Assembly: GCA_043228905.1 (NCBI GenBank)
Contig: JBHGNT010000002.1
Coordinates: 19,220,001 to 19,284,000 of the forward strand
Reading direction: 5' to 3'
Length of the DNA: 64,000 nt
Origin: Azolla caroliniana
Taxonomy: Eukaryota > Polypodiophyta
Shown piece after piece: positions 54,855 to 64,000 of the stretch. Positions within the stretch are counted from its first letter, which is position 1. Each line of letters begins with the position of its first letter. A program made the position numbers and the translations under genes. The notes under the pieces were generated by a model. That model was not told where the DNA came from and searched no databases. It saw nothing but the letters and a program-made list of their open reading frames with translations.

Positions 54855-55075
54855 AATATGCTCTCCTTCTCCTACTTGCTTCGGCCTCTACATAGATGAG
54901 GTAGCAACATGGAGATGGTCATATTTTACGTTGACAACATAATCTTGGTGTTTAAATCTCGTGCAAGCATACAATATCATCTCAATAACCTATATAGTAT
55001 TCCTTCTGCAAAGGGACTCATAGAAAACATTGGAAATACCAAGGCCATTAACTCCCATGCATCCATATTGACTTT
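54855..55075 (+). pseudogene. LINE reverse-transcriptase scrap
   Basis: Short readable pieces (PTCFGLYIDEVA, then MEMVIFYVDNIILVFKSRAS after a frame change) resemble the PLSPTLFGLYIDE...YADD region of LINE RT. The catalytic box is degenerate (YVDN). Confidence 0.6.
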
Positions 55076-55214
55076 TGAATAAGTTGGCTTCAACCTTTGC
55101 ATTAGAAGTCATATGGTATGATGGCTAAAGCTCTTCTAGTTCTATAGTTTATTTTTACTAGTTTGACAAAAATCTTTAAAGCAAGCAAATGTTATCTTTG
55201 TCTATACAAAAGTC

Positions 55215-56010
55215 CCATTTGAGTAAATATTAGGTTTGTTCAAGATTTAAATAAACACAAAGAAATATTTATATGATTACATCTCATGAATACACATGTA
55301 TTGAAAGTATTTTAGACCTTTCCCTTCTCCGGGCCCATCAAAACTGGCAAAACAAGCTCTAGTTGGAGGTCATTGGCTTGTCAATGTGTAAGTTTTATTG
55401 GTAGCCTAGGCTTAACAACCTAGTTAACATCATGATGGTGCTCACTTGAATTTTTATATTCCATTTGGATATAACATACACACTAGATATTAGGTTTGTC
55501 AAAATTGAAATAAACAAAATGGAAACATTAATAGGATTACATCTAGTTAGAGGTCTCTCTTTTTTCCTCACCCTCAAGTTAGAGGCCAGTGGTTAGTAAA
55601 TGATAAGTTTCATTGACAACGAAGGCTTAAGAAGTTGGCTATTACAATGATGCTCACATGAATTTTCCTCTCACTTGAAAATGGTTTGCACACTGGAGAT
55701 TATGATTGTTTATGTGCGAAAGAATAAAAAGAAAACATTTGTATAGAATTAGATATCCTAAATCTACATATATTGAAAGTGTTTTGGATGTCTCGTTGTT
55801 CCAAAATGCTAGAATTGGTAAGAACAAGAAGCCTATGGCTGGTCAAAGTTTGACCCAGTAGCCAAGGCTTAAAAAGCTAGCTACCATATGGTACTACGTG
55901 AATTTGCACTTTCATTTGAGTATGATTTACACACCGGATGTTATGTTGGTTTTAGGTAGAAATAAACAAAATGAAATTATTAATAGGATCACATCTCATG
56001 AATATTCAAA
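55215..56010. repeat. Decayed tandem array, unit ~210-260 bp
   Basis: Related blocks around ATTAGGTTTGTTCAAG...AAATAAAC...GATTACATCTC start near 55226, 55486, 55698 and 55941. A second block (CTTGGTTAAC-like, then GATGGTGCTCAC-TGAATTT) lies between each pair. Copies differ strongly. Function is unknown. Confidence 0.7.
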
Positions 56011-58799
56011 TAGAGAAAGAAAAATAATGAAGATACATACCTTAGAGCCGTGAGTAGGAGTTTTCGCATGACCAGTGAGCAACGAGCAACATGCATAAGG
56101 AAATCAGATGATAAACACACACACAAACAAGGGAAAAAGTGGGGACAAGGGAGTTGAGATTCAAAGAAACATAAGAACTCTTTTTTTTAGGAAACTACAT
56201 AAATAGTCAGTTCAAAAAATATGAATAGGTTAGATTCTAGTTGGTAGGAAAACCTAGTAGGAATCAATTCCAACTATCCCACGCATTGGCTAGCAAAAGT
56301 CAATGTAATCGGAACGTTTACATTGTTCCTTGGACTTTCCCCAACACTGGACATCTCGATGTTTCAATATTACATGTGATATTTCCAAGATGGCATTTGT
56401 GTTTCAATATAGTACATATTTGATGTTTCAATGTAAACAATAAAATTTTCTCAATGGTAAACATTTTCTTTTCTAAATGTTACAAATTACAATATAGTAT
56501 ATAACGTGACATTTTAATATAGTATATGATGTTTCAATATTATACGCATAATACATAATATACTTGAATGCATTGGCAAACATTCTTTTTCATACGAATG
56601 CAAACAAATGCATATGTTATCAAAACATTCTTTTGTTTTTTTTTATACTTTTTACCTTAACTTTCTTATCAAATTTTTTTACCTTATAATAAATAATGAA
56701 TACAAAGTATAGTATTTACCAGACTTTGAGGATGTTTACCATACTCAAATTATTGAAACATTCTCAAATATGAATCCACATATGGTACGAATGGTTCATT
56801 CTATGATTATACGTGATATTTTCAATATGGTATTTATGCTTCAATGTAAACAAGAAGATTTTATCACTAGTGAAAATTTTACTAATTGTAAAAGTTTCTA
56901 AATGTTATGAATATTTTACAAATTAGAAAAAAAAATTCATACTAATGTTCATGCTATACAATTTGGTATGTGGTGGTTTTCCTATATAAATTTGAAGAAG
57001 TTCCAGTTGACTTTAACATTCATAGGAAAATGGCCGGTTAAAAATTTTAAAAACTGGTAAGACATTAACACTCATAGGAAAATGGTTAGTTGACATCAAT
57101 ACTCATATGAAAATGGCTTGTTAACATTAACACTCTTAGGAAAATTTCCTATAGGGATTAAAAATTTCTTGACATTAAAAACCTAGGAATAATCAAAGGC
57201 CTTTTGGTGAAACATTTTATGCACCATTAGGGTAACACCTTTAATTCATGTTCCGCTTATAATGCTCCGCTTGCTCAACAATACAATGAATGAACTTCCC
57301 ATAAGCAAGAATGTGAGACAAAGAAATACATGGTGAATGAGGCTAATGTGCACACAAATTTAAAATTTGTAGTATGGTATCCGTACTTGGTGGAGATATT
57401 ATCTATTATCTAGAATAGGGCAATTACGATATTGTTAGCGAAGATAGCATACAAACAGAAGTGCATAACAAAATGAAAGTCAGAACATGTAAAGTTCATG
57501 TGTCTAGGAAAAATGGCCAACACCAATGGAAGGGAGGTCATTAGGTAAACTAAGAGTGTTATAAGTGGAATACAAGAGAAAAAACTCTAAATTCAAGCTT
57601 GACCTCACTTCCCCAACACAACCTTCGGTTTTCACTTCCCTTAACAATCTAGCTATTACCTGATCACCTAACAATAACTTTTTGGGTTGTCTTTTTTTTC
57701 TTTCATATTAAAGATGGAATGCCTAGCATGTGATGTACATTTGTCTAGCATGCAACACCATGCATTTGTTGAAACCATGATAAAAAAAAGACATTTGGCT
57801 TATTTGAAGGAGACAATTTACTAGCATTCTAGTAATTGGTAGGAGATGATGATGTAGTGGCTATTGTAGAGGATATTGAGAAGCGTTGAACGTAGTCTCA
57901 ATGATAATATCATTAGCATTGCAAGCATACCTACCCATAACCTTCACCACTGCCACAAGGAGAATTGATTGCAAAACTATGTTGTGGTACGATCCATTTA
58001 ACCTGTTCGGAAGTGGACGGTTGGACAATAATTAAACTCGACTCGTCCTTACTCTCACCATATTTGTTTATAATGAGATGTGTGCAAGAAATAACATATG
58101 CTATCGTCCTTTTGCTTAATTTGAGTAGGTACATTGGCTAAAAGGAAGCTCATATATTCATCTACTTGCTAGACATGATACATATAAGGTGGAGGATTAG
58201 GTGAAAAGGAGGTGGGAGATTATACCTTAGGACATTTGACAACAACAAATTTCTTGCCCCATTTGAATCAGAGTACAGAGTAGATAATAAGTAGATAATG
58301 AGATAAATATGTGTGGTAATGCATTCTTGAGGTTGATTATTCACCAGAGTCACACAACTCGATTGATTGTGTGCCATATAATTCTAAGGTAAATAGATAT
58401 ATGATGAGAATGATGTTAAAGATTCAATATGATGAATACATCTCACAAACAAGTCTGTCTTTGAGGGATTTGTATTTAATATAACTTAACACCAACCTTA
58501 TCTTTTTTGAGGATTTGGTGGCTAAGTTGAGTTGTTGGGCATTAGGTCAAATAACACAAGATCATTAGGTTATGTGTTGATGAAAACTTACTGAAAAATG
58601 AAAATTTAAGACGTTAGCTCTAAATATCTTCTTTATGGATAAAATATGGAAAAAGGAAACTTATAGATGAATGGAAGGTGGGTTCATTCTTTTAAAAATA
58701 GTCATTAGATATTTAGAGAAGTCACATTAACCATCCAATAGCAATTAATTATATTGGGAACTAAGATCTCAAGTAAGAGACAAGACAGCCAGAGATTAT
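56011..58799. other. AT-rich intergenic DNA
   Basis: No protein motif or long open frame is seen. Short, decayed repeats around GTTTCAATATAGTA occur at about 56360-56560 and 56800-56830, and repeats around CATAGGAAAATGG at 57020-57140. LRX-like gene control sequences would be expected just before 58800, but I could not pick a convincing TATA box. Confidence 0.5.
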
Positions 58800-60110
58800 A
58801 TGGGGCATGGGCAACCGAATACGAAATCTGCGGCCTTAGTAGTGGTTGCGATCGCAGCAGCAATGTTGTGGTTCCAATGTCATACAAGGCGAGTTTCGGG
58901 CGGTGTAGTTGGCCCACATAGGGTAATGCTTCATGAGAACACCACCAACAAGAACAACAAGAAGAAACAAGACAATGCTATGCAACTTGGTCCTAATCCA
59001 CGCAGAGATGTCGTTACACCACACCACAACCAATGGAACGAGATGGTGGCTCTCCAAGCGTGGAAAGCGAGCATCACGTCGGACCCGAACGGCATCATGG
59101 CGACGTGGGTGGGGCCTGACGTGTGCCAATACGCGGGCGTGTTCTGCGCGGCCCCGCCCGACGGCTCGTGCCCGACCGTGGTCGCGGGGATCGACCTCAA
59201 CCACATGAACATCGGGGGCACGCTCCCCGAGGAGATCGGCCTCCTACGCTACCTCGCGCTCCTCCACCTCAACTCCAACCGCTTCCGGGGCCGCATCCCG
59301 CTCTCCATCTCATACACCCTGCCTTTCCTCTATGAGCTGGACCTAAGCAACAACCTCTTCACTGGGCCCTTCCCATCTGTGCTGCTCACGCTGCCCGGCC
59401 TCGCGTACCTCGACATCCGGTTCAACGGATTCGTGGGCGAGCTCCCCGCGGCCCTCTTCACCAAGGAGAAGCTCGACGCGATCTTTGTGAACGACAACCT
59501 CTTCTCGGGCCCGCTACCTCCCGTGCTCGCATCTTGTGCCGCTTCGGTCATCGTGCTGGCCAACAACCGGTTCGTGGGGAGCATCCCCTCGGGCTTCGCC
59601 CCGGCCATGGCACTCTCGCTTAACGAGCTCCTCTTCCACGGGAACTTCCTGGGCGGGCGCATCCCGGACGAATTCGCACGCCTCGCGGCTCTCACCGTGC
59701 TCGACCTCAGCGACAACAACCTCACGGGCCCGCTGCCGCCTTCCTTCTCGGCTCTCCGGAACCTTCAGCAGCTCAGCGTGGCCCGGAACTCACTGTGCGG
59801 TACGATCCCGGCCTCTCTCTGCCAGCTCCCGAGCCTCCGGAATTTCACCGCGGCCGGCAACTTCTTCACAGGCGAAGACGCGGCTTGCATTGGAAGCGCT
59901 TTAATTGACCCGTTCCACCGGTTCTCGTTCGACGACTCTGGGAATTGCATCCTGTCCAGAGGCTTCCAACGGCCTCCTATCGATTGCAATGCTTATTATA
60001 ACACATACAATAAATTTAGCCCGATTAAGTGCCCTGCTGAAGTTGTGAATCCTCTGAGTAATAGTCTTTTCCGATTGATTGCATCGCCTCCACCTCATGT
60101 ACATCCATAA
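58800..60110 (+). CDS. LRX-type leucine-rich-repeat secreted protein, no extensin tail
   Basis: An intronless frame of 436 codons. Residues ~10-28 are hydrophobic (AALVVVAIAAAMLWF), a signal peptide or anchor. Residues ~82-117 form an LRR N-terminal cap of the LRX type (LQAWKASITSDPNGIMATWV ... CQYAGVFC). About ten LRRs follow (125-350, for example LALLHLNSNRFRGRIP and LTVLDLSDNNLTGPLP). The C-terminal cap has FDDSGNCILSRGFQRPPIDC, close to the FDDR.NC...R..QR...C cap of LRX proteins. In LRX proteins a Ser-Pro-rich extensin domain follows; here the protein ends after a short SPPPHVHP. The same layout without a tail is known from the At4g06744-like group. A wall-associated role binding secreted peptides is inferred from the family. 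The coding part is much richer in GC than its surroundings. Confidence 0.9.
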   Translation: MGHGQPNTKSAALVVVAIAAAMLWFQCHTRRVSGGVVGPHRVMLHENTTNKNNKKKQDNAMQLGPNPRRDVVTPHHNQWNEMVALQAWKASITSDPNGIMATWVGPDVCQYAGVFCAAPPDGSCPTVVAGIDLNHMNIGGTLPEEIGLLRYLALLHLNSNRFRGRIPLSISYTLPFLYELDLSNNLFTGPFPSVLLTLPGLAYLDIRFNGFVGELPAALFTKEKLDAIFVNDNLFSGPLPPVLASCAASVIVLANNRFVGSIPSGFAPAMALSLNELLFHGNFLGGRIPDEFARLAALTVLDLSDNNLTGPLPPSFSALRNLQQLSVARNSLCGTIPASLCQLPSLRNFTAAGNFFTGEDAACIGSALIDPFHRFSFDDSGNCILSRGFQRPPIDCNAYYNTYNKFSPIKCPAEVVNPLSNSLFRLIASPPPHVHP

Positions 60111-61035
60111 ATCTTAGCTAGCAATTCCAGAAAATGCAGGGGACAGACTAGTTACACAGATTCAGAGAGACTGGGGATTGATCCCATTAATTTTAACATA
60201 CATTACACCCATTTGTACATGATTAGCAATTCTAAGAGATTATATTATACATTTCAACTACTTTACTACACACCCAATCCCAAGTCCATAGAAACATAGT
60301 TTGTAACGTAGCTGATCTAATTGAAATTGAATTGCTTTCTGGTCACAATATCAACTGATTGGGACTATGAATTATTGGAATGATTCAATGAATAAAAATT
60401 TATAAGCTCAAAAATGTTGTCATTTTAATCCTCAATCATCATGTAACAAGAAACCCCTACGGCTTTTACATATTGGAAATTTACAAAGAATTTGTACCTC
60501 TGCAGTCACCTAAATCACAGAAAATTAAAGTCTCATTTGACAAAAACACAAAAGGCTACCATCATCTCAAACCCTAATCTCACCAAATGGTTCTCCCAAA
60601 ACTATAACTACAGTTCTGCGCTCTCAACAAAAGGGCCCCTCTCAAGCGAAATCTTTCCTGATAGGCTCGGCAACTTCTTTACTTGTGGAACTAAATGTTC
60701 AACTATTGCAATATAAAAAACTAATTGCCCTTAAGCCAAAGGTTTGCTTTGCCTTCTCAGGATTAGTATACTATCTTCACTTAGTTAAAGAGACTATTAA
60801 TTATATGTGATGGGCTTGCAACATAAAAGAGACAAGAAGATGAACATTGGGAGACGAGATCAACCATGGATATCAATGATGCAAATAGTTATTGAGAATG
60901 CAGGATTGATGTGTGTGGAAAAACTAAGAATCAAGCCATGTGGCCATTGGTCAAATGTAGTATGAGCTCAGTGTCTCTCGAATTACATTTTAATTGTTAC
61001 ATGGTTATTATGTTGTGAGAGCGTCCTCTAACTAT
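60111..61035. other. Downstream and intergenic DNA of the LRX-like gene
   Basis: AT-rich. AATAAA-like signals occur near 60391 and earlier. No gene or clear repeat is seen. Confidence 0.55.
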
Positions 61036-61424
61036 ACAACCTTCGGAAATTCTATTAGCAGCTAAGGCGTTAGGTAAAGTAGTGAATTGTGATGGGATGG
61101 GGGTTTCATGGTATATAGAGTATTGGGATATGATTGGTATTGCTTCTACTTTTGCATACCAACAAATTCTTGACCAAGGTTATATGCCTCAGGAATGGCT
61201 AGAAGGCCTAATATATTTGATTCCGAAGGGGGGTTGCCCTTTGCATGATGTTCGAAAATGGAGGCCTATAACACTACTTAATGTTGTGTATAAGATTTTA
61301 GCTAAAACAATACCAAGTAGATTACAATCGTTTTTACCTCAACTAATTAATGATTCACATATTGGTTTTGTTCAAGAAAGAAGTATTTTTTATAACATTT
61401 TTTTGTTTTGGGAAATGGTGGTTA

Positions 61425-61432
61425 CTGTAGAG
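61425..61432 (+). other. 8-bp target duplication (left copy) of the hAT-like element
   Basis: CTGTAGAG stands here and again at 62009-62016, directly outside the inverted ends CATAGTTC and GAACTATG. Confidence 0.9.
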
Positions 61433-62008
61433 CATAGTTCCTAATATTTGCGTACGTCCAATTTACTGGACGTACGCGAACGTTTGCAAACGTACGCGTA
61501 TGATACGCGATATTCGTTTGGTTTTTTTTTTTTTTTGACTTTTTTTTGGTTTTTTTAATTTTTGATATTCATAATATTTTGTGAATAGAAGTGACATCTG
61601 ACACACATACACACACACTCTCTCTCTCTCACACGAGAACTGACAGATTTTCTCTCTCTACAAAATCTAGATATCTAATATACATATTACATACTCCCTC
61701 ACACAGACAAAACCCATAGCTCCTCTCTCTCTCTCTCTCTAGAGTCTAGATATACACTCAATCACTGTCTCCTCACACATGCAAAACAGGGCTTCTCTCT
61801 CTAGACCACACACGCTCTCTCTCTCTCTCTCTCTCTCCCCCCCCCTCACACACACACACTATGTACACCATATACACCATATGTATATATAATATATCTA
61901 TGTACCGCGTATGGATTTCAATCATACTTGGAGCCTTTTCACGTATGAGTATGATACGAATATTGGCGTTTGAGTATGACACGAATGAGACGTATGGCTA
62001 GAACTATG
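61433..62008. mobile_element. Non-autonomous hAT-like DNA transposon (576 bp)
   Basis: The ends CATAGTTCCTA and (inverted) CATAGTTCTAG form short terminal inverted repeats, flanked by a perfect 8-bp duplication, the hAT signature. The subterminal regions are rich in CGTACG and GTATGATACG motifs. The middle contains CT and CA microsatellites. No transposase frame is present. Removing it with one duplication rejoins the LINE reading frame between VVTVE and QQQQDLAIL. Confidence 0.88.
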
Positions 62009-63563
62009 CTGTAGAGCAACAACAACAAGATTTAGCTATTTTGTTTTTAGATTTTGAGAAGACTTATGATAAAGTGGATTGGGATTTTATGGAAGCCCGA
62101 CATTATTGCATATGGGCTTTCCAATGCAATGGATTAGGGCGGTGGCAACATTGTATAGGACCGCTCATAGTTCTCTTTTGTTTGTAGGTGATGTTGGTGG
62201 TAGATTTTCACTTTCGTGGTCAGTAAGACAAGGGTGTCCACTTGCTCCTTTTCTGTTTATTTTAGTTTTTAAAGCCTTTTCTGATTTTCTTAGGAGTAGG
62301 AATGTCGATATTCGTGGTATAGCCTTACCTATACAAGGATACGCAACCTCCGCTATTGATTCAGAATTTGCTGATGACACCACATTATATGTTTCTACAG
62401 ATGAGGGGAACTTGTTGAATCTTCAAAAAGTGTTATCCGATTTTTGTGATGCTTTAGGAGCTTTGATCAATTGGGACAAATCCATGGGATTTGGGCTTGC
62501 GTCGTCTTCTCCCTCACAAGATGTGCCATCTCCAGGCTTTATTTGGGTACCTTGAGGTATCGCTGTAAGGTATTTGGGTTGTCAACTGGGGATAGATTTG
62601 TCACTAGAAGAGATGGTAACACCCCTTTTATTACAGGTTAGAAATAAATTGTTGTATTGGGATACTACTAAGTTGTCTCTACCAGGAAGGGTGGTTGTGG
62701 TAAACTCGGTTTTGCTTGCATTAATGTGGTATGTTGCATCAACATGGCTATTTTCACGGTCGATTATATTGAAACTACAATGTTTAGTTCGTAATTTTAT
62801 TTGGGGTGCCCATTTGGGATCAAGGGTTGTTGCAAAAGTTGCTTGGTCTGTTTTAATCCGACCAATATGTGAAGGTGGACTTGGCTTAATAGATCCTTTG
62901 CTCCAGAGTAAAGACCTTCTTGCAAAGCATGTTGTGAGAGTATTTATGCCTGGGAATGAGTTGTGGAAAAGGTTATGGTTGTTATCTCTTCGTAACATTA
63001 AACCTACAAGAGGAGGATAGTGGCAAGATAGTTTTCGATGGTTGTTTAACTTTGAATTTCCAATTAAGGGTCATAAAGTTGGTTCTATGAGATTCTTTAC
63101 AGGTATTTTGAGGGCATGGACGGACATTAGAGAGGCTCTCCTATTTCAACTTCCAGCTACAGAAGCCCAACTTTTATGGCAACCGTTGTTATGGAATCCT
63201 TTGTTTATTGATAGCTCTGGCTTTGTTTTAGGAATTAGACCGCGTTTATCGTGGGGAAAAATGGACTCAGGACTAACTACCTCTGTGGCTGCTTGGGAAC
63301 GATTTCAAATGCTCTTGGAGGAGAACAAAAAACAATTCTTATCTACCTTGCATGGGGATTATTTGATGTTTGAGAAGATTCAACAAGCTTTTCAGAATGG
63401 TCAAAGGCAACTTAATTTGGTTAATACTTATACATGGTATGGTCTTTTCTCTTCTTTGGGTGTTTTAATAGGTGCTCGGGCTTATGCTAATGAGGGTCAA
63501 AAAAGATTTTATGAGGTTCGCAATGACGGTGTCGTACCTTTCGGCGTCAGATCATTTGTGTGA

Positions 63564-64000
63564 GTCGGGTGGGAACCGCTGGGGTTTTGGACTAGGATGA
63601 GGAAGAATTTAAGACGATTTTAATTATGAATAGATTATTATAAACTTGCGAATCCCACAAGTATAATATATTTTATTAATCAGTATTTAGATAAGAATAT
63701 GTATTTAGATTGAAAGAAAGATATAAGAAACTTGTGAATCCCACAAGTATAGATTATATTATTTTCGTGAATCCCACAATTATGTTAATTGGTTGGTGTT
63801 TTCGGAAATATATCCAATTTCCAAGTATTTCACACCCCTACTTACATTGTCCTCCTCATCCTTATATAGAGATGAGAGAGTCTTAGCAATCCATGCATTT
63901 TCTTCTCTAACTATAGACTCCATGCTTTTCCTATAGATAGACTATATGCTTTATCTAAAGTGATCATGCTTTTTCTAACTTGTGCGTTTTTTATTATCAA
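63564..64000. other. AT-rich stretch with short repeats
   Basis: ACTTGYGAATCCCACAAGT-like motifs occur at about 63645 and 63730, with a related GTGAATCCCACAATT at about 63765. Each is a short imperfect palindrome. No gene is seen before the window ends. Confidence 0.6.

Larger units (their letters stand above)
61036..63563 (+). pseudogene. L1-type LINE fragment: RT and C-terminal part, split by a hAT-like element
   Basis: From 61036: AAKALGKVVNCDG, QEWLEGLIYLIPKGG, KWRPITLLNVVYKILAK and HIGFVQERSI. It breaks at 61432 and resumes at 62017 with QQDLAILFLDFEKTYDKVDW. After a frameshift near 62095 follow GGRFSLSWSVRQGCPLAPFL and the catalytic box FADDTTLYV (about 62366). The connection region GCQLGIDLSLEE, LPGRVVVVNSVLLALMWYVA and GGLGLIDPLLQSKDLLAKHV continues to 63020, then to about 63563 with another break. 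These are features of plant L1-like LINEs. ORF1 and the endonuclease are missing. Confidence 0.87.

Noticed and set aside
59330-59725. Minus-strand open frame inside the LRX-like gene
   Set aside because: Shadow frame of a GC-rich coding region, without motifs.
60492-60716. Possible 74-codon gene downstream of the LRX-like gene
   Set aside because: No motif, no codon bias, AT-rich flank.

Overview
The window is nuclear DNA from a land plant. It shows nested LTR retrotransposons of Copia and Gypsy type, several LINE families, a phenylalanine ammonia-lyase gene with a plant-type intron, an LRX-type leucine-rich-repeat gene and fragments of a plant CBS/PB1-domain gene. The LINE and Gypsy protein styles remind me of seed-free vascular plants (lycophytes or ferns). 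That is an impression, not a demonstrated placement. Only two genes look intact. Almost everything else is mobile-element DNA in various states of decay.

Positions 1-23604 are one four-level nest. Gypsy A (plus strand) begins inside its 5' LTR at the window edge and ends with its 3' LTR at 22229-23604. Its integrase zinc finger is split by Copia B (minus strand, 5869-21064). The right LTR of Copia B is split by Gypsy-like D (plus, 11021-20546), which carries no recognisable pol. The gag-like frame of D is split by Copia C (plus, 11896-17034). C has near-identical LTRs and a perfect 5-bp target duplication, so it is the youngest layer.

Positions 23605-33860 are a mosaic: an antisense LTR remnant, two truncated Copia pieces, a 5'-truncated Gypsy G with its 3' LTR, a 5'-truncated LINE, and two decayed minus-strand Copia remnants with LTR-like ends.

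Positions 34199-36502 (minus strand) hold a complete two-exon PAL gene of about 720 codons with the expected active-site motifs. A TATA box lies upstream, and about 0.6 kb 5' of the start codon there is a nearly perfect foldback with 79-80 bp arms. Positions 38.1-41.4 kb hold scrambled, duplicated exon fragments of a CBSCBSPB-type gene (CBS plus PB1 domains).

Positions 41.5-54.3 kb are a second nest: a minus-strand LINE, then Copia F (plus), split inside its RNase H by Gypsy E (minus, 45175-52145, both LTRs present), then a second copy of the same LINE family found at 28-30 kb. Gypsy elements A, D and E share their primer-binding region and a 3'-terminal block, so they form one family, with D apparently depending on A/E-type relatives for enzymes.

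Positions 54.3-58.8 kb are AT-rich with a LINE scrap and a decayed tandem array. An intact intronless, GC-rich LRX-like gene lies at 58800-60110. The window ends in a broken L1-type LINE (about 61036-63563) that itself carries a 576-bp non-autonomous hAT-like element with an 8-bp target duplication.

Everything was read by eye. Family assignments rest on recognised motifs, not on database searches.
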